A DNA stretch of 20,353 bases from a virus. The notes under the pieces are model-generated. The model did no database searches. It worked only from the letters and a program-made list of their open reading frames with translations, and was not told the DNA's origin. Positions 13,629 to 20,353 of this stretch are shown in pieces. Both the position numbers and the translations under genes were made by a program. Position 1 is the stretch's first letter; each line of letters starts with the position of its first letter. The stretch spans positions 1 through 20,353 of IMG/VR virus record IMGVR_UViG_3300010148_002987, one strand, 5' to 3'.

Positions 13629-16142
13629 ATGGAAACTGTTATTGTAAATATAACTGAAAACGATGAGAATGTAGTCGTAGAGGTTACAGAGTCTGATGAG
13701 CTTGTAGAGGTTATCATTTCCGAGCTAGGGCAACCTGGCGCACCTGGGCCACAAGGGCCTCAAGGTGATACGGGTCCTCAAGGTCCAATCGGCCCCACAG
13801 GTCCAACAGGAGCAGACGGTGCAGACGGCGCAACAGGTCCACAGGGTCCAATAGGTAACACAGGTCCAGCAGGTCCACAGGGCCCAAAGGGAGACACTGG
13901 AGACACGGGTAACATAGGTCCAATCGGCCCAACAGGGCCACAAGGGCCAGCAGGTGCGGACGGTGCAGATGGTTCCCAAGGTCCAGTAGGCCCACAGGGT
14001 GATAAAGGTGACACGGGGGATACAGGCGCCACAGGAGCTACGGGTCCTCAGGGGCCAATTGGTCCAGCAGGTGCAGATGGCGCAGACGGTCAAGATGGTG
14101 CAGATGGCGCTACGGGGCCACAAGGTCCAGCGGGAGATACGGGTCCAGCGGGGCCTCAAGGCGACAAGGGGGATACGGGAGACACGGGCGCTACAGGTCC
14201 ACAAGGTCCAATTGGTCCAGAAGGTCCAACAGCGGTAAGCACAGACGCAGACAATATAGCAGTCATCGGAACAGATGGTAAGATATTTGTTCCCCCTGGG
14301 ATTCCAGACTCTGGGAGCTTAGACCTTAGATACATATTTGCAGCCGCCACGAGTCCACAGGAGCCAACTCCTAACACATTGCAGACTAACAATGCTGACC
14401 CCGCGCTAGTAACTGAAATCTACCTCAGCACAACTGCATACCCAAACAGAAGTATAAGTAATATCTTAGAGCTTCTCAAAGAAGGTGACGCCATATATTT
14501 GCAGCAAAGCTCAGATGATAATGTTTTTATCAATGCCAACATCAATGGACCATCCGTAGATAATGGTTCATTTTTTACCGTCCCTGTTTCAATAGTTAGT
14601 TCAGGCGATCCGTTCAATATAAACTCATTCACTGACTTAATTGTTTACCACTCAGGCGGTGGCGGCGGCGGCGGAAGTGTAACCGAAGGTGATGTATTTT
14701 CAATTGCTGCTGGATCTACACTTGGGCTAGAGCAAGCATTGTTAGCTAATGCGGGGCAGCCAGGCAAGACCGTTTTAGCTGTTGGGTTTACAGATACGGG
14801 TAAAGTCCAGGGGACTAGCTTAGGAGAAGGAAATGTAGTTGAAGTTTATGCAAATGGCGCTGATTTTAATAATGGTGTTGTTCTGTATAGGGAATTTATG
14901 AATTTCGGTGAAACAATATGCTTCACAGGCTTAGGGTTAGGCGCAATTATTACAGCAAGCCAAGGTTTTTATGGATTCTGTGAGCAAGAGTCTGGAAACG
15001 ATATTTCACCAATGCCTCTATTAAGTTATGGGCTTTCATTTACAAGCACTTTCTTTTTCGCATTTAGGCAGTCTGAGAACTTACCTCCGGCCAACGCAAA
15101 TCAAGGTTGGGTTCATGTTGTAGCAGGCCCATTAAAAACGTCAGTTACACTAAAAAGAGGCACAGGTGTTGTTGTGGGTGGTCAAGAAAACATCGAGGTT
15201 GAGCCGTGGAGTTATTTAAGATTATTCACCAATGGCAATACAGAGTTTATCTTGGAGGCTACAAATCCAATAATGGCCTGTATAGCCGCAAGAATGGATA
15301 ACGATGGTTCTGGTAGATATTCTGACAGTAGGTTGATAATGCCATTGACAAATGACGGCATTACTTGGCCTCGCTCTGGTAATGTATCAGCGCCTTTCGA
15401 TAATACTTTGGTAAATTATTATGTTCGTGACGGTGCGACAGGTTCATTTGTCGTTTCGCCTGGGTCGCCAGTTGACTTTGATGGCTCGTCGGGCACAGGG
15501 GCAAATGATTCAGATTATGAGCCGGATGGCGCTACGAGGGTTAAAGCCGTAGGTTTAGTAAGTGCTTACAGCGGAGCAGATGGAGCAGGATCCGAAGCAA
15601 CGCCTCTAATGCCCACATCGGCCATGTCGCAAGTTGTGGCGCAACCTATTTTTATAAGAGATAGTGGAGACGGTGGCAATAGTGGCATCGCTATAGCTTC
15701 ACCCTATGAAGGAACAGCTAAAATATACGCATGGAATTTCACAACGGGCGAGTTAGATTTGGCTTATACGGTCCCATTGCTAAGAAACAAAGGCGGCACA
15801 GCAACAAGAAATGATCAGAATTTTCCAAGTTCCGGGCAAGTGGCAAATGAGGCAACAGTCGGAACGGTTCCATTAGTTGGGAATTTAAATCCAGGGCTCA
15901 TAATTGCAGATGTTCCTATTACGGTGGTTACTCAGAGTGATCTTAGACCTTCAGGCGGGTGGCCTTTGTTAAGAAGTCAAAATGGAACAACAACCGAAGC
16001 AATAAGAAACAATGACGACGAAACTCTATCACTAGGCATAACGCCAGATAGCTTAAAAGCGGAAATAACAGAGGGAACGGATGGGTTGCTATACAAAAGA
16101 ACCGTCGGTCCTGGCGGAGTTGAAACTTGGGAGCAAGCCTAG
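13629..16142 (+). CDS. Collagen-like fibre protein
   Basis: This is an 837-residue fibre. Residues 1-33 form a Val/Glu-rich strand segment, probably the anchor. Residues 34-201 are 56 uninterrupted Gly-X-Y triplets, with recurring GPQ, GPI, GAD, GDT and GDK triplets. Such repeats form a trimeric triple helix in bacterial and phage collagens. A long beta-rich region follows, with a seven-glycine linker (343-349, [11 protein letters not shown]) separating it from a 490-residue C-terminal region that looks like a globular or shaft domain with a Cys pair ([19 protein letters not shown]). The ATG at 13629 was chosen over a TTG at 13620 that overlaps the upstream gene. It probably acts in host contact. 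No chaperone or protease domain was recognised at the C-terminus. Confidence 0.85.
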   Translation: METVIVNITENDENVVVEVTESDELVEVIISELGQPGAPGPQGPQGDTGPQGPIGPTGPTGADGADGATGPQGPIGNTGPAGPQGPKGDTGDTGNIGPIGPTGPQGPAGADGADGSQGPVGPQGDKGDTGDTGATGATGPQGPIGPAGADGADGQDGADGATGPQGPAGDTGPAGPQGDKGDTGDTGATGPQGPIGPEGPTAVSTDADNIAVIGTDGKIFVPPGIPDSGSLDLRYIFAAATSPQEPTPNTLQTNNADPALVTEIYLSTTAYPNRSISNILELLKEGDAIYLQQSSDDNVFINANINGPSVDNGSFFTVPVSIVSSGDPFNINSFTDLIVYHSGGGGGGGSVTEGDVFSIAAGSTLGLEQALLANAGQPGKTVLAVGFTDTGKVQGTSLGEGNVVEVYANGADFNNGVVLYREFMNFGETICFTGLGLGAIITASQGFYGFCEQESGNDISPMPLLSYGLSFTSTFFFAFRQSENLPPANANQGWVHVVAGPLKTSVTLKRGTGVVVGGQENIEVEPWSYLRLFTNGNTEFILEATNPIMACIAARMDNDGSGRYSDSRLIMPLTNDGITWPRSGNVSAPFDNTLVNYYVRDGATGSFVVSPGSPVDFDGSSGTGANDSDYEPDGATRVKAVGLVSAYSGADGAGSEATPLMPTSAMSQVVAQPIFIRDSGDGGNSGIAIASPYEGTAKIYAWNFTTGELDLAYTVPLLRNKGGTATRNDQNFPSSGQVANEATVGTVPLVGNLNPGLIIADVPITVVTQSDLRPSGGWPLLRSQNGTTTEAIRNNDDETLSLGITPDSLKAEITEGTDGLLYKRTVGPGGVETWEQA
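13728..14231 (+). repeat. Collagen-encoding DNA repeat (56 Gly-X-Y triplets)
   Basis: The stretch encodes 56 consecutive Gly-X-Y triplets. It is a nine-base-type repeat at DNA level, built from GGTCCA, GGCCCA, GGTGCAGAC and GACACG-like pieces. The run of five triplets [15 protein letters not shown] appears twice (triplets 30-34 and 48-52), so block duplication has expanded the array. The third codon positions vary, which indicates the array is not freshly duplicated throughout. Length change by recombination between repeats would stay in frame. Confidence 0.9.
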
Positions 16143-16167
16143 AACCTATAAGATATACTAATACGAC

Positions 16168-17457
16168 ATGTCAGAGCATAGAAGAAATGGTTTAATCATC
16201 TGGAACTCAGTCCCTACGATCCAGAAGCTTTACGCTGGACGGCACAGACTGCGCGTAATTTGCGAGCTTCCCGACAACAACACTGACTGGTATTTTGAGA
16301 ACAAAGATAATCTTCTTGCTGAGTTCGGGACTCTGAGTGAAGCGCCATTTAGCGACGACCCAGCTATCCCAGACGAGGGTCAGACTTGGCCCAATCAAAG
16401 GCTTGTCAGGCATGAAGTCACTTACTTCCCCCCAGACCCTACCCCAAAGCTCTCATTTGAGTATGAGGAGCTTACAGATCAATACGTGGAGTCCGAGTCG
16501 GAAAAGATAGATTACGACCTTAACGGGCTCCGCAGGGTGACTAGAACCCTGATTGCAATTGAGGGGACTGAATACAATAAGGACGTAGGTGTTGATAGCA
16601 TTGAGCATACAGCTCTGGGATACGGGACTGAAACCCTCTATCTAGCTTCAGTTTCTGAGCAGGCTAAGGATGACAATGAGAGCGGCTTTACCCTAATCAA
16701 GGAGGTTTGGTTACAGCCTGGAGTCATCCGAGAGTCTACTAGGACTGAAAGTGGCGGCTTAGTTTCCAAGTCAATTACCACTTGGTATGATGAGCCTAGC
16801 ATTTCTGGAGGAGCCGTTGAAAGCGTAGTCAAGGATAACGTAGAGGGCTTCAATGTTTGGACTGCATCGGTTAAAGAAAGGCTGGATGGCCAGCCCATTA
16901 CCGATGGGGTAGCTCAAGAATATGAAGGATACTTTGACTTTCAATACCCTGGAGTTGCCTCTGCATTTGTAAAAACTGGTTCATTTCCAGGTATAACTGC
17001 AAGGTTTTGCGGGGTCGCTCAAAGCCCTCCCATAACAACCCCTATACCGGCAACGGTTACTGTAAAGTATTTTACGGGAACAACCCCACCTGCTTTACAA
17101 GAAGATCTGTGGGCTCCTAGCAATTGGGCGCAATTAGATGCAACATGGATCAACGTTGAGGATCAACCAAGGTCTAAAGTTGAGGGGATTAGGGGCTATA
17201 GGGTTGGTCCAACTTCTTTATTAACTTTAACGTCTACTTCTAGCTCCATCGCCGCCCCATTTAATGAATTTGTTCCAGCCGGAAACACCGCCGTCATATC
17301 CTTAGCTGGAGGCCCAGAAAACCCAGAAGGAAACACTTACGTTATAAATGAGCCAAGAGCTGAATTTGCATTTTCAGACGAAGATGGAACTGAGTATTTT
17401 AGGTGGGTAGAAGTTATTGCAACGATACCAGCAGGTGGACCATCCGTTCCAATTTAA
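16168..17457 (+). CDS. Unknown structural-like protein
   Basis: This is a 429-residue protein that I do not recognise. It is polar, strand-rich and low in Cys, with many short Thr/Ser/Pro turns, several Trp, and no signal peptide or membrane helix. Features include an N-terminal basic stretch (SEHRRNGLIIWN), a central region with regular aromatic residues (TTWYDEP, YEGYFDFQYPG) and a C-terminal beta part (about 285-429, PATVTVKYFTG and onward). The start has ACTAAT five bases upstream. It lies between the collagen fibre and the poly-Gly protein, so it is probably another appendage component. A conserved enzyme fold was looked for and not seen. Confidence 0.65.
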   Translation: MSEHRRNGLIIWNSVPTIQKLYAGRHRLRVICELPDNNTDWYFENKDNLLAEFGTLSEAPFSDDPAIPDEGQTWPNQRLVRHEVTYFPPDPTPKLSFEYEELTDQYVESESEKIDYDLNGLRRVTRTLIAIEGTEYNKDVGVDSIEHTALGYGTETLYLASVSEQAKDDNESGFTLIKEVWLQPGVIRESTRTESGGLVSKSITTWYDEPSISGGAVESVVKDNVEGFNVWTASVKERLDGQPITDGVAQEYEGYFDFQYPGVASAFVKTGSFPGITARFCGVAQSPPITTPIPATVTVKYFTGTTPPALQEDLWAPSNWAQLDATWINVEDQPRSKVEGIRGYRVGPTSLLTLTSTSSSIAAPFNEFVPAGNTAVISLAGGPENPEGNTYVINEPRAEFAFSDEDGTEYFRWVEVIATIPAGGPSVPI

Positions 17458-17466
17458 AAACTAATT

Positions 17467-17775
17467 ATGGATTTATTTGAAAGAGACAGTCAAAGGCGTA
17501 ACGACTCGATTAAGTTTGGTCGAGAGTTAGATCCTATAGTATTCGAGAGGGAGAAAGAAACTAGGCTTCGAGAGTCTGACACTTCTATAGAGTTTAACAC
17601 TAAGATAGATACGTTTATTCAGCCAGAAGGCGGTGGCGGTGGCGGTGGCGGTGGCGGTGGCGGTGGCGGTGGAATCCCCGACGGCTTTCAACAGGAAGTT
17701 TTGGATATTGTAGATATTGATAACGGTCAAAATGTAGCCGGTCAGCGCGTATTTCTAACAAAGGGGGTTACATAA
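17467..17775 (+). CDS. Small protein with a 15-glycine linker
   Basis: This is a 102-residue protein. Residues 1-54 form a charged segment (MDLFERDSQRR, then FEREKETRLRE) that could be a helical anchor. Residues 55-69 are fifteen consecutive glycines. The C-terminal 33 residues (IPDGFQQEVLDIVDIDNGQN and on) form a small unit. A flexible poly-Gly arm between two short parts suggests a tether, perhaps attaching the neighbouring appendage proteins. The ATG follows ACTAAT by one base, and the stop lies one base before the next ATG. There are no Cys, no signal peptide and no recognised domain. Confidence 0.65.
   Translation: MDLFERDSQRRNDSIKFGRELDPIVFEREKETRLRESDTSIEFNTKIDTFIQPEGGGGGGGGGGGGGGGIPDGFQQEVLDIVDIDNGQNVAGQRVFLTKGVT
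17629..17673 (+). repeat. GGCGGT hexanucleotide tandem repeat (poly-Gly)
   Basis: Seven head-to-tail copies of GGCGGT (17629-17670) plus a GGA codon encode 15 glycines. A six-base unit is a multiple of three, so gain or loss by strand slippage keeps the frame and changes only the linker length. A similar but shorter run of GGC/GGT (14655-14675, seven glycines) lies in the collagen-like fibre gene. Confidence 0.9.
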
Positions 17776-17776
17776 A

Positions 17777-18352
17777 ATGCCTATACTAAGATATGGCCCT
17801 TGGGCTCAAACAAATTTTGACATAACAAGTGTCACTCCTTTGAATGAGATTACGGACTTCTCTAACGAGCCCCCTGCCCTTTCTGGACCTGTAAATATTG
17901 CCAACATTGACTGGCCTGACCAAAACTGGGGTGTTTTATTTAAAAAGTTGAGGTATGATGTCGAGTCTGATATTTATTTTTATGATTCTGGAGGGGTTGC
18001 AGAGCTGGGCGACACTATTTCTTTTACAGCATCTGAGGGCGGAGGAGACCAAATTCAAATCTTTCTATATTATCAGGCTGTGACTCAGTTTGACCTTCAA
18101 TTTGATTGGGAGTTTAAGATTGATCCACCTTTACCCGGTTTTTCTCCGGAAAATTTCTCGATTGGTTCTTACCGAACTATAGAAGACGGAGTGGAAATAG
18201 ACGCTTTTGATGAATTTGGAATAAGCGGGTCTGAGCAAATAACCCTACCAGCTTCAACTCTAGGCAGGGTGTTCATTGACGTTATATTTTCGTTTGGGGC
18301 TATCCCCGAAGAGTCAGTTGAGGTTTCATTTTCAGTTCCCGAACCAGAATAA
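17777..18352 (+). CDS. Unknown beta-rich acidic protein
   Basis: This is a 191-residue protein that I do not recognise. It is rich in Phe, Asp, Glu and Ser, with alternating strands (FDLQFDWEFKIDPPL; VFIDVIFSFGA) and a proline-containing N-terminus (PLNEITDFSNEPPALSG). It ends ESVEVSFSVPEPE. It has no Cys, signal peptide or membrane helix. It begins one base after the stop of the poly-Gly protein, so the two are probably co-translated and may act together in an appendage. A virion beta-sandwich is plausible, but that is inference. Confidence 0.65.
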   Translation: MPILRYGPWAQTNFDITSVTPLNEITDFSNEPPALSGPVNIANIDWPDQNWGVLFKKLRYDVESDIYFYDSGGVAELGDTISFTASEGGGDQIQIFLYYQAVTQFDLQFDWEFKIDPPLPGFSPENFSIGSYRTIEDGVEIDAFDEFGISGSEQITLPASTLGRVFIDVIFSFGAIPEESVEVSFSVPEPE

Positions 18353-18389
18353 TATTTAATAACAAAAACTCTAAATATAAGGAAAGCTT

Positions 18390-19844
18390 ATGGCACTAGA
18401 ATATCTAAAAAACATAGTAACGGCTCCAGCTAGGTTGGGTGCTAAACTGCCAGAGATTGGTGAGAAAATTGGCGAATTTGTCGGCAATGAGATTTATGGA
18501 ACTGGCTTGACCGCAGATGGCGAAAAGACCGGCAGAATGCTAGGCCCTAATAACATGGCTGCCAGCCCAACAGCGACACCTGTTCCAATGCTAGGAAATA
18601 CCCCGCAAGTGGCACCAGAAGTTTCTAACACTCCTACCCCGCAGGCGCAACAATTGTCTCAGCCTCAAGCTTTAGGTGGCGCACAAGATCAGGCAGCTCC
18701 CGTTCAGTTTGGAATGCAAGGCGGTTACACAAACCCCTTGGCGGCTGGAATTGAAATGCAGGGCGGCTCACTAGATTCAGCTCAGAACTTACAGGCCCTT
18801 ACGGCTCCAGAACCAATTCCTCAGCGAACCTCAACGGGTGGCAGTGGATTAACTACTGTGGGTGGAACACCTTTAGCTCAGTTTCTAAGTGGTGCGGCAA
18901 TCCCAGAGGCTGGGCTTGTAGCTGAAAGGCAATTAGCTGGTCGAGGGGAAACGTTGACACCCGAGCAATTCAACCAACTGTCAGCAGAAAGACAAAGCAG
19001 AATGGGTAGCCTATCTGAGCCTAGAGGCCCAGACAGCCGAGGATTGTCAATCAGGGATGCAAACGGTATGACGCAGGGCGATAGGCGCAATATTCTGAGA
19101 GAGCGGGGGATTGGCGGTAGCGCACAAGTTGCACTAGCTAGACAGATGGGTAATCAAGCTGGAGGGGGCACGATTAGACCTGAGATGAACCCGCAAGAGC
19201 AAGCAGATATCAAAAAAACCGAAGCTGAAACCGCAAAAATACTTTCATCAATTGAACAAAAGGGTGATGAAATTGGCTTGACTGAGGCAGATAAAGCTAG
19301 GGATAAGAAGTTTGGCGCAGAGCTGGCGCAATGGGAAATAAGTGGTCGCGCAAATACTCAGGCCAACATAGAGGCGCTTGATCAAATTGTAGACGGATTG
19401 GATTCCGGTCAAATTAACACAAGAGGGTGGGTTGATTCGCTTCCGTTTGCTCAAGATTGGGCGAGAGCTATTGTCAACCCAACTGGACAAGATGCGCTCG
19501 ATCGCGTCCGGGGGGTTGTTTTTCAGTCATTAAGGGAAACGCTCGGGGCTCAGTTCACAGAGCGAGAGGGCCAACGTTTCGTAGAAGCTTCTTACAACCC
19601 AAAGCTTGACGAAAAGCAAAACTCCCAGCGACTTAAAGATTACGCATCGAGGCTAAAAAGTGCGCAAGAAGCTAAAAACCAACAACTTGCATATCTTAAA
19701 TCGAATGGAACGCTCCAGGGATATACGGGCCAAGACCCAGAAAAAATTATGCTTTCGGGCTTGGAAGGCGAGAAAGATCAGTCACCAATAAAGGGGGATA
19801 TTGATGTTTTGACCGCCGCAGACGATATATTAGCGAATCAATAA
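18390..19844 (+). CDS. Ejection (internal virion) protein, putative
   Basis: This is a 484-residue protein, likely carried inside the head and ejected with the DNA. Residues 1-40 are amphipathic (LKNIVTAPARLGAKLPEIGEK), and about 55-150 are low-complexity Pro/Gln/Ala/Thr-rich. A mixed charged region runs to about 310. The C-terminal part (about 320-445) is helical and holds the segment LRETLGAQFTEREGQRF and ASYNPKLDEKQN. From memory this resembles a conserved region of DNA-transfer or ejection proteins of short-tailed phages. The start has an AAGGAAA Shine-Dalgarno-like sequence, unusual in this window. It is followed after one base by the next, partial gene, which looks like a second ejection protein. 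Confidence 0.65.
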   Translation: MALEYLKNIVTAPARLGAKLPEIGEKIGEFVGNEIYGTGLTADGEKTGRMLGPNNMAASPTATPVPMLGNTPQVAPEVSNTPTPQAQQLSQPQALGGAQDQAAPVQFGMQGGYTNPLAAGIEMQGGSLDSAQNLQALTAPEPIPQRTSTGGSGLTTVGGTPLAQFLSGAAIPEAGLVAERQLAGRGETLTPEQFNQLSAERQSRMGSLSEPRGPDSRGLSIRDANGMTQGDRRNILRERGIGGSAQVALARQMGNQAGGGTIRPEMNPQEQADIKKTEAETAKILSSIEQKGDEIGLTEADKARDKKFGAELAQWEISGRANTQANIEALDQIVDGLDSGQINTRGWVDSLPFAQDWARAIVNPTGQDALDRVRGVVFQSLRETLGAQFTEREGQRFVEASYNPKLDEKQNSQRLKDYASRLKSAQEAKNQQLAYLKSNGTLQGYTGQDPEKIMLSGLEGEKDQSPIKGDIDVLTAADDILANQ

Positions 19845-19845
19845 T

Positions 19846-20353
19846 ATGGCTACATTATACCAACTAAAGGAAGGGCTTGTGAAGGCCCACAGCGCAGGCA
19901 AGACGGAAGACGTAGAAGTTATTTCTGAGGCCATTAGACAGCACCCAACCTACCAAAAACAAGGCCAAGATGCCCTGAAGTTGGGCTTTGAGGCTTTAGG
20001 GGGAGATGAACGTAAGCAAGCAATAGCTAAAAGCACCGCACAGGCATTGGGCATTAAGCCCTCGGATCTGGACTCTGATCGCGGAATGGGCGTATGGGGG
20101 AGAACCAAACTGTCCTTCCAGCCAACCCAGCAGGACAAGATTAAGCACTTAGAAGATACCTACGGGAAAGAGAACTTACGCGGTGTAGACATTGCAGGAG
20201 ACGTTCAGTTTTTATATAGAGATGAGGACGAAACCCAAGGGAAGTGGAGGAGAGTTGACGAGCAGGGCGCTTCTCTTGCTGATTTCACTGCTGACATATT
20301 AGGCGCTGCCCCAGAGGTTGCGGGTGCTATTGCTGGTGGCGTAAAGGGTGCCG
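19846..20353 (+). CDS. Second ejection-type internal virion protein, partial (3' end beyond window)
   Basis: The ATG at 19846 opens a frame that stays open to the window edge (169 complete codons). The N-terminal region (LYQLKEGLVKAHSAGKTEDV, then SEAIRQHPTYQ) is helical and recalls the 'A-x-x-A-G-D' helices at the start of ejection proteins. A segment GVDIAGDVQFLYRDEDE is followed by GASLADFTADILGAAPEVAG, which begins a hydrophobic Ala/Gly-rich stretch that could be membrane-active. Large ejection proteins at this position often carry a lytic transglycosylase or a membrane-spanning channel. Neither can be judged in the part visible. It lies one base after the previous stop, so the two are co-translated. 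Confidence 0.6.
   Translation, partial: MATLYQLKEGLVKAHSAGKTEDVEVISEAIRQHPTYQKQGQDALKLGFEALGGDERKQAIAKSTAQALGIKPSDLDSDRGMGVWGRTKLSFQPTQQDKIKHLEDTYGKENLRGVDIAGDVQFLYRDEDETQGKWRRVDEQGASLADFTADILGAAPEVAGAIAGGVKGA

Noticed and set aside
13725-14204. Antisense ORF opposite the collagen repeat, Cys/Trp/Thr-rich
   Set aside because: Its composition is the direct consequence of reading the Gly-X-Y codons backwards. It has no credible start and no independent support.
13999-14238. Second-frame ORF in the collagen repeat
   Set aside because: It is a frame-shifted reading of the same repeat (Val/Gln/Arg-rich) with no start signal; repeats keep several frames open by chance.
13629-16142. Diversity-generating retroelement target in the fibre C-terminus
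   Set aside because: I saw no template or variable repeat pair, no reverse transcriptase and no C-type lectin ending in the window.
1-20353. tRNA genes, integrase, attachment sites or insertion sequences
   Set aside because: I looked for cloverleaf-like GGTTCGAATCC arms, recombinase motifs and terminal inverted repeats and saw none. Whether the source is a free phage or a prophage stays open.

Overview
The window reads as the structural half of a tailed-phage (or prophage) genome. Every gene I accept lies on the + strand, packed head to tail with overlaps or gaps of a few bases. The order is the classic one: small terminase, large terminase, portal, scaffold, major capsid, decoration, adaptor, fibres, ejection proteins. 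I see no tape-measure gene, no tail-tube or sheath gene and no baseplate hub. Together with a 703-residue portal and ejection-type proteins at the right edge, this argues for a short-tailed (podovirus-like) virus. Base composition is intermediate (mid-40s % GC by eye).

The host cannot be named. Two lipoprotein signal sequences fit a Gram-negative (diderm) host. Most genes lack a Shine-Dalgarno sequence and instead have an AT-rich leader, often with ACTAAT just before the start codon. This style is known from Bacteroidetes and some other non-proteobacterial lineages.

Layout. Bases 1-480 hold no convincing gene but are full of repeats: six imperfect palindromes of the GGTATCCATACC type spaced 14-16 bp, a second 15-bp tandem repeat, a G-rich tract and a 28-bp-spaced direct repeat leading into a sigma70-like promoter. 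Bases 525-3428 form the packaging module: TerS, TerL and two small helix-turn-helix-like proteins. Bases 3421-8374 form the head module: portal, a small helical protein, scaffold, HK97-fold capsid and a decoration-like protein. The scaffold-capsid-decoration unit is bracketed by a palindromic extended -10 promoter candidate (5771-5789) and a strong intrinsic terminator (8385-8420) that abuts the next start codon. Bases 8421-11705 hold connector and tail genes: an unknown protein, an adaptor with an inserted beta domain, a small beta protein and a LamG-type fibre.

Bases 11744-13281 look like a lysis or membrane cassette. It contains an acidic unknown, a 50-residue lysine-rich heptapeptide-repeat protein, a one-TM coiled-coil protein, a lipoprotein and a three-TM holin-like protein. 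The last of these contains, in another frame, an embedded second lipoprotein ORF resembling the Rz/Rz1 nested arrangement. No endolysin is visible. Bases 13286-18352 encode a BppU-like protein, a collagen-like fibre with 56 uninterrupted Gly-X-Y triplets and three unrecognised appendage proteins, one with a 15-glycine tract. Bases 18390 to the end hold two ejection-type proteins, the second cut by the window edge.

The most interesting items are the nested lipoprotein gene in the lysis region, the lysine-rich heptad micro-protein beside it, the beta domain spliced into the adaptor, the recurring ACTAAT start-site motif and the palindrome array before terS.
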